A stretch of 64,000 bases of DNA, from NCBI RefSeq assembly GCF_000421565.1, contig NZ_ATXG01000006.1, positions 1-64,000 of the forward strand, read 5' to 3'. This document shows, one piece after another, positions 8,701 through 16,812 of this stretch (position 1 is its first letter; every line of letters begins with the position of its first letter). The position numbers were made by a program, and so were the translations under genes. The notes beneath the pieces were generated by a model. It had not been told where the DNA came from. It was given only the letters and a program-made list of their open reading frames with translations, and made no database searches. This stretch comes from Agromyces subbeticus DSM 16689 (lineage in GTDB: Bacteria; Actinomycetota; Actinomycetes; Actinomycetales; Microbacteriaceae).

Positions 8701-8761
8701 TGCTCCAGTCGGTCTGGCATTCCGTGCACTCCTGCAGCACGGGGAAGGCTGCGGCATCCGC
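8701..8761 (-). pseudogene. Fragment of a ycnI-like gene
   Basis: The bases here closely match an internal piece of the ycnI-like gene at about 19620-19700. Translated on the minus strand they give AAFPVLQECTECQTDWS, against LAFPVLQECTEGQTDWS in the intact protein. There is no start, signal peptide or downstream part. It is a relic of a duplicated or lost ycnI copy within an otherwise empty stretch (8635-8929) in which I see no complete gene. Confidence 0.65.
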
Positions 8762-8929
8762 TCGGCCTCTCTTGACGACCGTTGCTGCCGGCGGCGGCAT
8801 TCGAAGGCGGTGACGAGCGCCCATCCGGCCGCGTGAACGACACCGTGCGTTCACCATGCAGACGCATTCCCGTCACCGGCGAACGGTCGAGTACGAGCGA
8901 CCCCCGTTCAGCCCGTCAGGAGCGCCCGA

Positions 8930-11503
8930 ATGCCCGTGCCCCGTTCAGTCCGCAGAAGCGCCGCGATGCTCGCCGCGCTCGCGGTCTCCGCTTCAGGAAT
9001 CGCGATCGCCGCGACGCCGTCGATCGCCCTCGGCGCCGATCCCGATGTCGTGATCAACGAGATCTGGTACGACGGATCGCCCGCCGACGCCATCGAGCTG
9101 TACAACTCCTCCGCAGCAGCCGTCGACGTGTCGGACTGGAAGGTGCAAGACGAAGACCGCGACCCGCTGAAGACCGGCACCATTCCGGCCGGCACGAGGA
9201 TCGAGCCCGGCGGCTACCTCGTGCTCGCGAAGGACGCCACACCGCTCGGCTTCCCGTTCGGGCTCGGCAAAGGCGACGAAGTCGTGCTTCTCGATGCCGC
9301 GGGCGCGGTCGTCGACAACCAGCCGTACGAGGCGACTGCACCGCTCAGCGACTGGTCGCGTTGCGCCGACGGCGGCGAGTGGGCTCACGCCACCGAGGTC
9401 ACCCTCGGAGCGGCGAACGTCTGCGCCGAGCCTGACCCCGAGCCCGGCAGCGTGCTGCTCAACGAGATCGACTCGGGCCCGGCCGACTGGATCGAGCTGA
9501 TCAACCCCGGGGCGGGCGACCTCGACCTGTCGGGCTACGAGATCCGCGACAACTCCGACGACCACCGCTGGTTCTTCGCGCCCGGCACGACCATCGCGGC
9601 CGGCGCACGACTCGTCGTCGAGGCATCCACCGCGGGTGTCGACGTGAACGGCGCCCCGCAGGTGTTCCAGGCGGCCATCGGTATCGGCGGTTCGGACTCC
9701 ATCCGGTTGTACGACGCCGCGGGCACGCAGCTCGACATCTACGCATGGGCGGCGCACCCCGCGATCGACGGCGACGAAGCAGCCGCGAGCTGGGCGCGCT
9801 GCCCCGACGCGACCGGCGGCTTCGCGCTCGCCAAGGTGACGAAGGGCGAGCCCAACATCTGCGTGCTGCCGTCGGTGGCCGTGAACGAGGTCGAGTCCAA
9901 CGGTGACGCGACCGACTGGGTCGAGGTCGTCAACACCGGCTCGCAGCCCATCGACCTCACGGGCTGGACCCTCATGGACAGCGACCCGATCGGGCACGCC
10001 ACCGACGTCACGCCCGTCGCAGCCGGCACGACGCTCGCCCCCGGCGCGTTCTTCGTCTTCGACGGTGGCACGCACTTCGGCTTCGGGCTCGGGGGAGCGG
10101 ATGTCGCAAGCATCCGCAACGCCGCCGGACTTACGGTCGTCGAATACGCGTGGGCCGACCACGCTGCGGTGACGTGGGCGCGCTGCCCCGACGGCACCGG
10201 CGATTTCGCTGCTGCAACCCTCGCCACCAAGGGCCAGCCGAACTCCTGCGGCACGGGCGAGCCCGACCCGACCGCAGCCGCGTGGCCCGGCTCGGCCGAC
10301 GTCACCGTGATCGATGAGGTCACGATGTTCGAGGGCGATTCCTCCGGCCTCGACGCGCAACAGACGGCCGACGGCGTCGTGCTCTGGGCGGTCGACAACG
10401 GAACGGGTCTGTTCTGGAAGCTCGACGCGAGCGCCGACGGTTCTGCCGCCTTCGCCGACGGGTGGAGCGCGGGCAAGCGAGTGCGCTTCCAGCGCGACGC
10501 CGAGAACGCCGCCGCGGCGGGCCCCGACGCCGAGGGCATCACCGTCGACGACGCCGGGCGGCTCTACATCGCCTCCGAGCGCGACAACTCCAACAAGGGC
10601 GTCAACCAGAACGTCATTCTCGCGGTCGGCCCCGACGCCGAGGGCCCCGACGTCGTCGCCGATCAGGAGTGGGACCTCACCGCGTCACTGCCGCAGGTCG
10701 CCGCGAACACGGGCCTCGAAGCGGTCGAATGGGTGCCGGATGCCGCGCTCGAAGGTCTGCTCGTCGACGCCAACACCGACGCACCCTACGACCCGGCGGT
10801 GTACGCAGGCCACGGTGACGGCCTGTTCTTCGTCGCCGTCGAAGATAACGGCGTCGTCTACGCCTACGCCCTGAACCCCGACGGAACGAGCGAGCAGGTC
10901 GCGGCGATCGATCCGGGCCTCGGCGGCGTCATGGCGCTCGACTACGACACCGTGCTCGACCGGCTGTGGGCGCTCTGCGACAACGGCTGCGATGGCCGCG
11001 GCGCCGGCATCACCTTCACGGGCGCGGCACCGACGATCGAGCTCTTCGCTCGCCCCGCCGGCATGCCGAACCTCAACAACGAGGGCTTCGCCACGGCGCC
11101 CGCATCGCTCTCGGCGGCAGTGGATGCTGAAGCGGCCGTCGCGTCGGGCGAGGCAGCCGCGGCGCCGCTCGCTCGCGTGAGTGCAGCAGCGGATGCCGCG
11201 GCGACCGTGCGCCCCGCCTGGTGGTTCGCCGATGGCGAGCAGCCCGCTGCGCTGCGCGCAGGCACGGTGCCGGGCGCGGTGCCGGGCGGCGAGCCCGGTG
11301 GGCAGCCCGGAACGCCCGGCGGCGGCAACGGAACCGGCGGTGGCAACGCTGGCTCTGGTTCAGGCTCGGCTTCAGGATCGGCTGGCGCGCTCGCGTCGAC
11401 CGGCGTCGATTCCGCGCTGCTCACGTTCGGGATGTTCGCAGCGCTCGCCGTCGCCCTCGGCGCGGCCATGCTGCTGCTCGCGCGACGGCGTCAGCGCGCC
11501 TGA
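8930..11503 (+). CDS. Secreted multi-lamin-tail-domain protein with propeller-like region and LAxTG-like anchor
   Basis: The 857-residue protein starts at ATG 8930 behind an AGGAG site. It has a signal peptide (MPVPRSVRR..., cleavage near residue 35) and three lamin-tail (LTD) repeats to about residue 440. Each opens with a V.INEI / LLNEI / VAVNEV strand and contains an ELYN / ELIN / VEVVN core, with WSRC / WARCP near its end. About 450-740 is a phytase/SdiA-regulated-like beta-propeller (GPDAEGITVDDAGRLYIASE, GLEAVEW). A Gly/Pro/Ser-rich linker leads to LASTG (821-825), a hydrophobic helix and RRRQRA. That end resembles a class E sortase LAxTG signal, so the protein is probably cell-wall or membrane anchored and outward facing. 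Its ligand is unknown. Confidence 0.85.
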   Translation: MPVPRSVRRSAAMLAALAVSASGIAIAATPSIALGADPDVVINEIWYDGSPADAIELYNSSAAAVDVSDWKVQDEDRDPLKTGTIPAGTRIEPGGYLVLAKDATPLGFPFGLGKGDEVVLLDAAGAVVDNQPYEATAPLSDWSRCADGGEWAHATEVTLGAANVCAEPDPEPGSVLLNEIDSGPADWIELINPGAGDLDLSGYEIRDNSDDHRWFFAPGTTIAAGARLVVEASTAGVDVNGAPQVFQAAIGIGGSDSIRLYDAAGTQLDIYAWAAHPAIDGDEAAASWARCPDATGGFALAKVTKGEPNICVLPSVAVNEVESNGDATDWVEVVNTGSQPIDLTGWTLMDSDPIGHATDVTPVAAGTTLAPGAFFVFDGGTHFGFGLGGADVASIRNAAGLTVVEYAWADHAAVTWARCPDGTGDFAAATLATKGQPNSCGTGEPDPTAAAWPGSADVTVIDEVTMFEGDSSGLDAQQTADGVVLWAVDNGTGLFWKLDASADGSAAFADGWSAGKRVRFQRDAENAAAAGPDAEGITVDDAGRLYIASERDNSNKGVNQNVILAVGPDAEGPDVVADQEWDLTASLPQVAANTGLEAVEWVPDAALEGLLVDANTDAPYDPAVYAGHGDGLFFVAVEDNGVVYAYALNPDGTSEQVAAIDPGLGGVMALDYDTVLDRLWALCDNGCDGRGAGITFTGAAPTIELFARPAGMPNLNNEGFATAPASLSAAVDAEAAVASGEAAAAPLARVSAAADAAATVRPAWWFADGEQPAALRAGTVPGAVPGGEPGGQPGTPGGGNGTGGGNAGSGSGSASGSAGALASTGVDSALLTFGMFAALAVALGAAMLLLARRRQRA

Positions 11504-11579
11504 CCGCGTAGCCCGCAGCTCAGCCGTGGCGCCGGATGGCCCGGTGCCGCGGCTGGTCGAACGCGTGCTGCATCGTCGG

Positions 11580-12968
11580 TCACGACGACGCCGGCGGCAT
11601 GCTCAGCTCAGCCAGTCGGGCGATGCCCGGCTTCGCGTGGGTCTGCAGGCGGCCGAGAGCGTCGTCGAGCTGGGCGGAGCGCTCGACGTCGGGCGGGATG
11701 CGGGCGGGATTCGTCGCGACCTGGGACGCCCAGCTGGCGATGTCGGGCTCTGCTCCGAACGACGTGGCATTGCGGGCACCCACGACGGTCATGCGGGCCC
11801 ACGCGACCATGGAATCGGGATACGGCGACGGCGGGCAGAGTCGGTTCTTCTCGTCGTCGTCGCGGCGGGTGGCCTCGACGTATCCGGTGAGCGCCGCCCC
11901 GAAGCAGGGGAAGCCCGAGCGCACCGGTTGAAGCGTGATCGTGCCGGGCGCCCAGATGGGCACGAGAGGACGGCGGATCAAGCCGTCGCCGGCGCAGTGC
12001 ACGATGAGCGTATCGTCGGGGATCGCGAGAGATCCGCGCTCGAAGTCGACCAGGCCTCGTTGCGCACGCCGGATGTGGCCGAGGCGTACGACGTGCTCGA
12101 TCATTCGCAGCAGCTCGAGTTCCCACATCGCCAGGGTGGGCGTCTTGGCCATCGCGGGCATCACCGAGCGGTCGATGCGAAGCATGATGCCGGCGTCCTC
12201 CAGTCGCAGGAACAGGTCTTCGAGCGATGCCGCCGACTCAGCGGCCTGCATCGTGTCGGCGACCATGCCGAGGAACACCTCGGGAACAGGCTGGATCACC
12301 GCCCGGTTGAGCATCCACGGGTCACGCGGTCGCACCCAGATGATCGCGTCGGGGTCGACGCCGCGCGCCAGCAGCCAGATGCAGGCATCGGTCGCCGTCT
12401 TGCCCGAGCCCGCGATCAGGTACCGGCTCGGAGGTTCCTCGATATGTGCGAGCTCGTTGACCGGCACCACTCGGGCATCGTCGAATGCGAATGGTGGCGC
12501 TACCTCGGCCGGCACGAGCGGGGCGAGATAGTGGGCGTCGACGACGCGGCATCGCCCTGGCACGGTGAACCGATCACCCGACACCCGCGAGACGAACGTG
12601 CGACCGCCGACGTACTCGGTGCCGGCGAAGAACTCGACCCGGCCGGAATCGATCATGCGGTCGGCCAAGACGTGCTCGAAGTACGCGCACACCTCCGACT
12701 TGGTCGCTCGCTCCTGCAATCCGGCCTCCGGCCCGCGGTGCTGCACGCGACCGCCGCCGAGGAGGGTCGAGGCGACCCCGTACAACACGGATGCCTGGTG
12801 CAGGCGCACGAACGGATATGCCTCGAGCCAGTGGCCGCCGACGCCGTGGCGGCGATCGATGAGGGCGACGCGCACGTCGCCCTCATGGTCGATCAGGGCG
12901 TCGGTGAACGCCATGCCCATGGCCCCGGCCCCCACCACGAGATAGTCGACATCGACCGTGCTGTTCAT
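11580..12968 (-). CDS. FAD/NAD(P)-binding flavoprotein (monooxygenase-like)
   Basis: The 462-residue protein has an N-terminal FAD-binding fold (DYLVVGAGAMGMAF, residues 6-19, then IDRRHGVGGHW). A second nucleotide-binding loop around 195-205 reads YLIAGSGKTATDACIWLL. The pattern resembles flavin-dependent monooxygenases or ornithine-hydroxylase-like enzymes, but no substrate can be assigned. ATG 12968 is chosen because CGGAG lies eight bases upstream and MNSTVDVDYLVVG is a normal N-terminus; an in-frame extension to 13007 has no support. It is a single-gene unit. Confidence 0.75.
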   Translation of the reverse strand: MNSTVDVDYLVVGAGAMGMAFTDALIDHEGDVRVALIDRRHGVGGHWLEAYPFVRLHQASVLYGVASTLLGGGRVQHRGPEAGLQERATKSEVCAYFEHVLADRMIDSGRVEFFAGTEYVGGRTFVSRVSGDRFTVPGRCRVVDAHYLAPLVPAEVAPPFAFDDARVVPVNELAHIEEPPSRYLIAGSGKTATDACIWLLARGVDPDAIIWVRPRDPWMLNRAVIQPVPEVFLGMVADTMQAAESAASLEDLFLRLEDAGIMLRIDRSVMPAMAKTPTLAMWELELLRMIEHVVRLGHIRRAQRGLVDFERGSLAIPDDTLIVHCAGDGLIRRPLVPIWAPGTITLQPVRSGFPCFGAALTGYVEATRRDDDEKNRLCPPSPYPDSMVAWARMTVVGARNATSFGAEPDIASWASQVATNPARIPPDVERSAQLDDALGRLQTHAKPGIARLAELSMPPASS

Positions 12969-13163
12969 GAGACCACTCCGCTCTGGGCAGGCTGCGCACA
13001 CCGGCATCCAGTTCGCTGCGCACGCGAGAAATTCTCACGAACACTGTGGTCTCAGGATCCTCCGGTCGGCGACCGTGCACAATCACCGACCTGGCCGAGT
13101 TCTCGGGCTCTCGGCATGCGTGCCGAGCGCGCGCTCGGTCACCGCGAACGCGACGCAGCGAGC

Positions 13164-13382
13164 TCAGAAACCCTCGCCCGACGCCGGGTCTTCATCGGTG
13201 ATGACGCCGGTTGGCTCGCTCTCGCGCACCGTGTGCTGCGAGCCGAACGTCGCGGCGAGCTCACGGCCGGCGTCGATCGCCTCGTCACGACTCGCAAAGC
13301 TCTGCGACAGCTCGGGCGAACCCTCGACGACGTTCTCCCATTGCCCGCGGTTCGAGCGGGTCTCGACATCTCCGTCAGCCAT
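13164..13382 (-). CDS. DUF2188 domain small protein
   Basis: The 72-residue acidic protein has a DUF2188-like pattern: GQWENVVEGS, then SFASRDEAIDAGRELAA and a closing TGVITDEDP. The ATG at 13382 has a GGAGGGG site seven bases upstream and is preferred over the overlapping ATG four codons... two codons upstream at 13388, which sits too close to that site. Such small proteins are widespread and of unknown function. Confidence 0.7.
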   Translation of the reverse strand: MADGDVETRSNRGQWENVVEGSPELSQSFASRDEAIDAGRELAATFGSQHTVRESEPTGVITDEDPASGEGF

Positions 13383-13468
13383 GTGCATTCCCCTCCCGGG
13401 CGCGACAGGCGCGCCCACTCGCGACGATACGCCGCCGCTCGGCCGTGTGGCTAGGCAGTACCGCCCCT

Positions 13469-13506
13469 AGATCACCGTGGTGCCGCCGTCGGCGACGAGC
13501 TCCATG
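13469..13506 (-). pseudogene. Leftover 3' end of an SDR gene (38-bp exact repeat)
   Basis: These 38 bases are identical to 16078-16115, the last codons of the SDR gene there. On the minus strand they encode MELVADGGTTVI followed by TAG, where the intact gene has NGMELVADGGTTVI and TGA. The homology stops abruptly on both sides. It lies immediately before the TetR gene that ends at 13532, so it looks like a recombination or deletion scar of a second SDR copy. Confidence 0.7.
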
Positions 13507-13531
13507 GTGGAGAGCCGCACCCAAGAACCTT

Positions 13532-14098
13532 CTAGTTGACGCCGCTGCCCACTTGGCCGGGGAGGACCGCGCTCGACACCACGTCGAAGAGATGGTCAGC
13601 GCGTAGCGCGAGCGAGGGCTGATCGTAGATCCATGCAAGCGAGGCGACCAGCGCGAACAGGTCGGTACCGTCGATGTCGGTCCGCGCTACGTTCGCGGCC
13701 TGGGCGCGGTCGAGAAGTCGCGTGCCTGCATCATGTAGCCCAACGCACGCTGCATGCAGTGCGGAGTCGGCGTCCTCGAGCGCCGCCGTCAGTAGCGTCG
13801 TGGCACCCCGGTATTCGTGGGTAAGCGCGACGACCCCGCGGAGCCACGCAAGTAGTGCCTCCTCGGGGGCACTCGACTTCTCGAGGTCCGCCGCCTGAGT
13901 GGTCAACTGGTCGACATCCGTGCGGAGCAATGCCTCGAGCAGTGCCTCTCGCGTCGGGAAGTGGCGGTACAGCGTGCCGAGCCCGACGTCCGCTTTGCGG
14001 GCGACGTCGCGCAACGACGCATCGGCGCCCTGCTCGGCGACGACGTCACGTGCGACCGAGAGCAGTCGGTCGTAGTTCTTCTGCGCGTCGGCTCTCAT
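13532..14098 (-). CDS. TetR/AcrR family transcriptional regulator
   Basis: The 188-residue regulator has an N-terminal HTH: ARDVVAEQGADASLRDVAR, then GLGTLYRHFPTREALLEALL with the recognition-helix GTLYRHFP signature. The C-terminal ligand domain resembles SbtR-like proteins, which share the tail form ALRADHLFDVV. ATG 14098 has GGAG six bases upstream and is preferred over extensions up to 14215. It lies downstream of an SDR gene on the same strand, with a perfect palindrome (14137-14150) in the gap. It is probably a local repressor of the oxidoreductase cluster. Confidence 0.88.
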   Translation of the reverse strand: MRADAQKNYDRLLSVARDVVAEQGADASLRDVARKADVGLGTLYRHFPTREALLEALLRTDVDQLTTQAADLEKSSAPEEALLAWLRGVVALTHEYRGATTLLTAALEDADSALHAACVGLHDAGTRLLDRAQAANVARTDIDGTDLFALVASLAWIYDQPSLALRADHLFDVVSSAVLPGQVGSGVN

Positions 14099-14136
14099 GT
14101 GTCTCCGGATCGATGCGTGGGGCAGGCGCTCCGTGA

Positions 14137-14150
14137 ATCGGTGCACCGAT
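14137..14150. promoter_or_regulatory. Palindrome upstream of a tetR gene, probable operator
   Basis: ATCGGTGCACCGAT is a perfect 14-bp palindrome 38 bases upstream of the TetR start codon at 14098. Position and size suit an autoregulatory TetR site. No second copy was noticed in the neighbouring gaps. Confidence 0.45.
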
Positions 14151-14253
14151 CCACTGAGGGTAGTCGTGGTCGCGGATGCCGGGAACCTGCCGCGCCTATC
14201 GCTTGAGGGCGGCAAGCATCGCGCGGATATCCTTCACCCGCAGGGTCCCGCGG

Positions 14254-15210
14254 TCATATCTTCAGCGTTCCTTCCGACGAGGCCGGGAAGTAGTGGCCGT
14301 TGTCCAGGTCCGCCAGCAGGCCGGGGTGAGCGGGTTCCCAACCGAGGGTCTGGCGGGTGATGAGGTTCGTCGTCGGGTAGCTCTGCGTGACGATGTTCGC
14401 GATGAACCCGAAGTACGCCGGGATCATCAGTTCGTCCAGCGGAATGCTGACGGCGGGAAGGTTCAGGCGGCTGCCGATGGCTTCGGCGATCTGGCGGAGC
14501 GGGATGCCTTCGTCTCCCACCGCATGCCAGTACTTGCCTGCCGGGCCCTTCTCCAGCGCCAAGCGGAACAAGGGAGCGACGTCTCCGATGTGCACGGCGT
14601 TCCACATGTTCGCGCCGTCCCCGGGGTAGCCGGCGTAGCCGTTCTGCTTCGCGAGCGCGATCAGCATGGGGAGGAAGCCGGCGCGGTCGGTCGTGCCGTG
14701 CGCGATATTGGAGATTCGCACGACCGACGATCGCACGCCTTGCTCGGCGAGGCCGATGACGACGGTTTCGACGGCGTTGCGCACCCGGAGGGTGCCCTTG
14801 TGCTCGTCGCCGACGGGAAGGGCCGGATCTTCTTCGGTGGATGGCCGGCCGAGCTGACCGGGCGACCCTATGCTTCCCGCTACGACCAGTGGCTTTCCAG
14901 TGCCCGCGAGCGCCTCGCCATACGCCAACATCACGGGGAGCTCCGCCTCGGTCACCGCGTCCATTCCTCCGGACGGAAGCAGATCTTGTCGGTGGGCGAC
15001 GTGGATGACCCCGTCGGAGTCGGCGGCTGCCTTCTTGAGCCCGTCGAGGTCTCGAAGATCGCCGCGGCGCACCTGCGCCCCCAGCGCCGACAGCGCTGCC
15101 GCCGAAGCGTCCGACCGGGCTAAGCCGGTGACCTCATGCCCGGCGGCGATGAGCTCGGGGATGATGTACGAACCGGAATGGCCGGTCCCGCCAGTGACTA
15201 GGACGTGCAT
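14254..15210 (-). CDS. NAD(P)-dependent SDR-family oxidoreductase (extended/atypical type)
   Basis: The 318-residue protein begins MHVLVTGGTGHSGSYII, an extended-SDR nucleotide loop at residues 7-13, followed by VIHVAHRQD and later VVAGSIGSPG. The body resembles NAD(P)H-binding epimerase-like enzymes (the AKYWHAV-like GKYWHAVGDEGIP and IAEAIGSRLNLP parts match the C-terminal region). Canonical YxxxK is not evident, so catalysis may be atypical. GAGGAG lies just ahead of ATG 15210. It shares its strand with the TetR gene downstream and with the reductases upstream. Confidence 0.82.
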   Translation of the reverse strand: MHVLVTGGTGHSGSYIIPELIAAGHEVTGLARSDASAAALSALGAQVRRGDLRDLDGLKKAAADSDGVIHVAHRQDLLPSGGMDAVTEAELPVMLAYGEALAGTGKPLVVAGSIGSPGQLGRPSTEEDPALPVGDEHKGTLRVRNAVETVVIGLAEQGVRSSVVRISNIAHGTTDRAGFLPMLIALAKQNGYAGYPGDGANMWNAVHIGDVAPLFRLALEKGPAGKYWHAVGDEGIPLRQIAEAIGSRLNLPAVSIPLDELMIPAYFGFIANIVTQSYPTTNLITRQTLGWEPAHPGLLADLDNGHYFPASSEGTLKI

Positions 15211-15250
15211 GGTGCTCCTCGGTACGACGGATGGTTGGTGATGAGTGCGC

Positions 15251-15868
15251 TCAGCTGAAGATGCTGACGCTGAGGGCGTGGTCGAACCCCACGCCGTTCT
15301 GGGCGAGGCCGATCGTCAGCGGCCCGACCGCCTCCAGGTAGCGGGCCATCTCGAGACCGCCGACATCGAGCGGTCGCAGTCCGAGGCTCGTGATGAATGA
15401 CGACACGCTGGCCTTGGCCTGCGTGTCGTCTCCGGCGACGAACACGTCCAACGGTCGTCCCTGGGTCAGGACGTGGCCGAAAACAGTGTTGAACGCCTTC
15501 ACGACGTGCGCGCTGTCGGGAGAAGCCTTGGCGATCTCCTTTGCACCGAATGTGCCTTCAGGAGTGACGAGTTCAAGGTCGGCGTTGAAGGTGTTCGTGA
15601 TGTCGACGATGACCTTGCCAGCCAGAGCAGCCCCGTACTCAGTGACGACCTCGACAGCGCTGGCGTACGGCACGGCAAGGACGACGATATCTCCCGTAGG
15701 AACGGAGCCGAATCGGCCAACCCGGGCGCCACCGCCGAGCGCGGCAGCCAGGCCCTGGGTCTTCGTCGCGTCTCGGCCGATGAGTTCGACGGCGTGGTCG
15801 GCGGCAATCGCGCGAGCTGCAATGGCGCTGGCCATGCTTCCCAGGCCGATGAAACTGATGCTGCTCAT
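15251..15868 (-). CDS. NADPH-dependent F420 reductase-like protein (paralogue A)
   Basis: The 205-residue protein begins MSSISFIGLGSMASAIA, a dinucleotide loop, then ELIGRDATKTQGLAAALG, GDIVVLAVPYA and VVKAFNTVFGHVL. This is the layout of the F420-dependent NADP oxidoreductase family (YqcI/YcdF fold), a two-domain enzyme moving hydride between reduced cofactors. About half of its residues match the paralogue at 16813-17439. The start at 15868 follows GAAGG. A dyad 40-85 bases upstream (15906-15953) may be its operator. Confidence 0.8.
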   Translation of the reverse strand: MSSISFIGLGSMASAIAARAIAADHAVELIGRDATKTQGLAAALGGGARVGRFGSVPTGDIVVLAVPYASAVEVVTEYGAALAGKVIVDITNTFNADLELVTPEGTFGAKEIAKASPDSAHVVKAFNTVFGHVLTQGRPLDVFVAGDDTQAKASVSSFITSLGLRPLDVGGLEMARYLEAVGPLTIGLAQNGVGFDHALSVSIFS

Positions 15869-15905
15869 ACTGAGTGCCTTCTTTCTCTTGGTTGAATCGA
15901 ACTCT

Positions 15906-15953
15906 GCTAACCGGAGCGGTAGTCCGATTATGCGGGGCAGTGCTCCGTTAAGC
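15906..15953. promoter_or_regulatory. Inverted repeat upstream of reductase paralogue A
   Basis: GCTAACCGGAGC (15906-15917) and GCTCCGTTAAGC (15942-15953) are inverted copies matching at 10 of 12 positions, centred about 60 bases ahead of the start codon at 15868. This may be a binding site for one of the two neighbouring TetR proteins. It is imperfect and widely spaced, so the call is weak. Confidence 0.3.
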
Positions 15954-16075
15954 AAGGGTGACCCCAGATGGGCGACCGATTGCTTTGTTCTCCCGAGTCG
16001 TGGGGTTGTGGGGTCGCGCGCGGGCCGGGTGCCATCGCGGAAGGGAATCCAGACGAGGGCGCCCAGCCGACGCGC

Positions 16076-16810
16076 TCAGATCACCGTGGTGCCGCCGTCG
16101 GCGACGAGCTCCATGCCGTTGACGTAGCTCGAGTCGTCAGAGGCGAGGAACAGTGCGATCGACGCGATCTCCTCTGCGGTGCCCATCTCTCGCCGCGGGA
16201 TCACGGACTCGAACATCGCCTTCATCTCGGCGCTCAGCACGTCGCCCATCATCGGCGTCGCGACCGAGCCGGGCGTCAGCACGTTCACCCGGATCCTCCT
16301 GTCGCGCAGCTCGGCCACCCAGACCCGCGCGTAGGCGGGCAGCACGGCCTTGCTCGCGGCGTACACGCTCCAATCGGGGTAGCCCCGGAGCGAGGCGTTC
16401 GACCCGGTCATGAAGATCGAGCCGCCATCGTTGAACAGTGGCAGTGCCTTCTGCACCGTGAACAGCGTGCCGCGCGCGTTCAACGAGAAGGCGGCATCGA
16501 ACTGCTGCTCGGTGATCTCGCCGAGCCTGCCCTGCTCACCGCCGCCGGCGCTCGTCCACAAGACATCGATCGAGCCCTTCTCCTGCTTGACCGTCTCGAA
16601 CAGGCGGTCAAGGTCATCGAGATCGGCCGAGTCGGCCTGCACGCCAGTCACGTTCCGGCCAATCAGCTTCACGGCTTCGTCCACCGCGTCCTTTCGCCGA
16701 CCGGTGATGAAGACGTGAGCGCCTTCGTCGACGAACAACTTGGCGCCGGCTAACGCCATGCCACTTGTCGCGCCGGTGATCACTGCGACCTTGCCATCGA
16801 GCTTTCCCAT
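16076..16810 (-). CDS. Short-chain dehydrogenase/reductase
   Basis: The classical SDR of 244 residues has VITGATSGMALAGAKLF at the N-terminus, a TSAGGG segment, MTGSNAS with the catalytic Ser, and YAASK with the Tyr/Lys pair. It ends with the usual ELVADGGTTVI. The nucleotide loop reads TGATSGMA where most members have TGxxxGIG, so the third glycine is replaced. Its start overlaps the tail context of the upstream reductase (two bases apart, CGGAG site inside that gene), so the two are co-translated. Its last 38 bases recur at 13469-13506. Confidence 0.88.
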   Translation of the reverse strand: MGKLDGKVAVITGATSGMALAGAKLFVDEGAHVFITGRRKDAVDEAVKLIGRNVTGVQADSADLDDLDRLFETVKQEKGSIDVLWTSAGGGEQGRLGEITEQQFDAAFSLNARGTLFTVQKALPLFNDGGSIFMTGSNASLRGYPDWSVYAASKAVLPAYARVWVAELRDRRIRVNVLTPGSVATPMMGDVLSAEMKAMFESVIPRREMGTAEEIASIALFLASDDSSYVNGMELVADGGTTVI

Positions 16811-16812
16811 GA

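Noticed and set aside
11181..13454. 757-codon plus-strand open frame
   Set aside because: It starts inside the LTD protein gene and covers the antisense of the flavoprotein; composition is Arg/His-rich as for GC-rich shadow frames.
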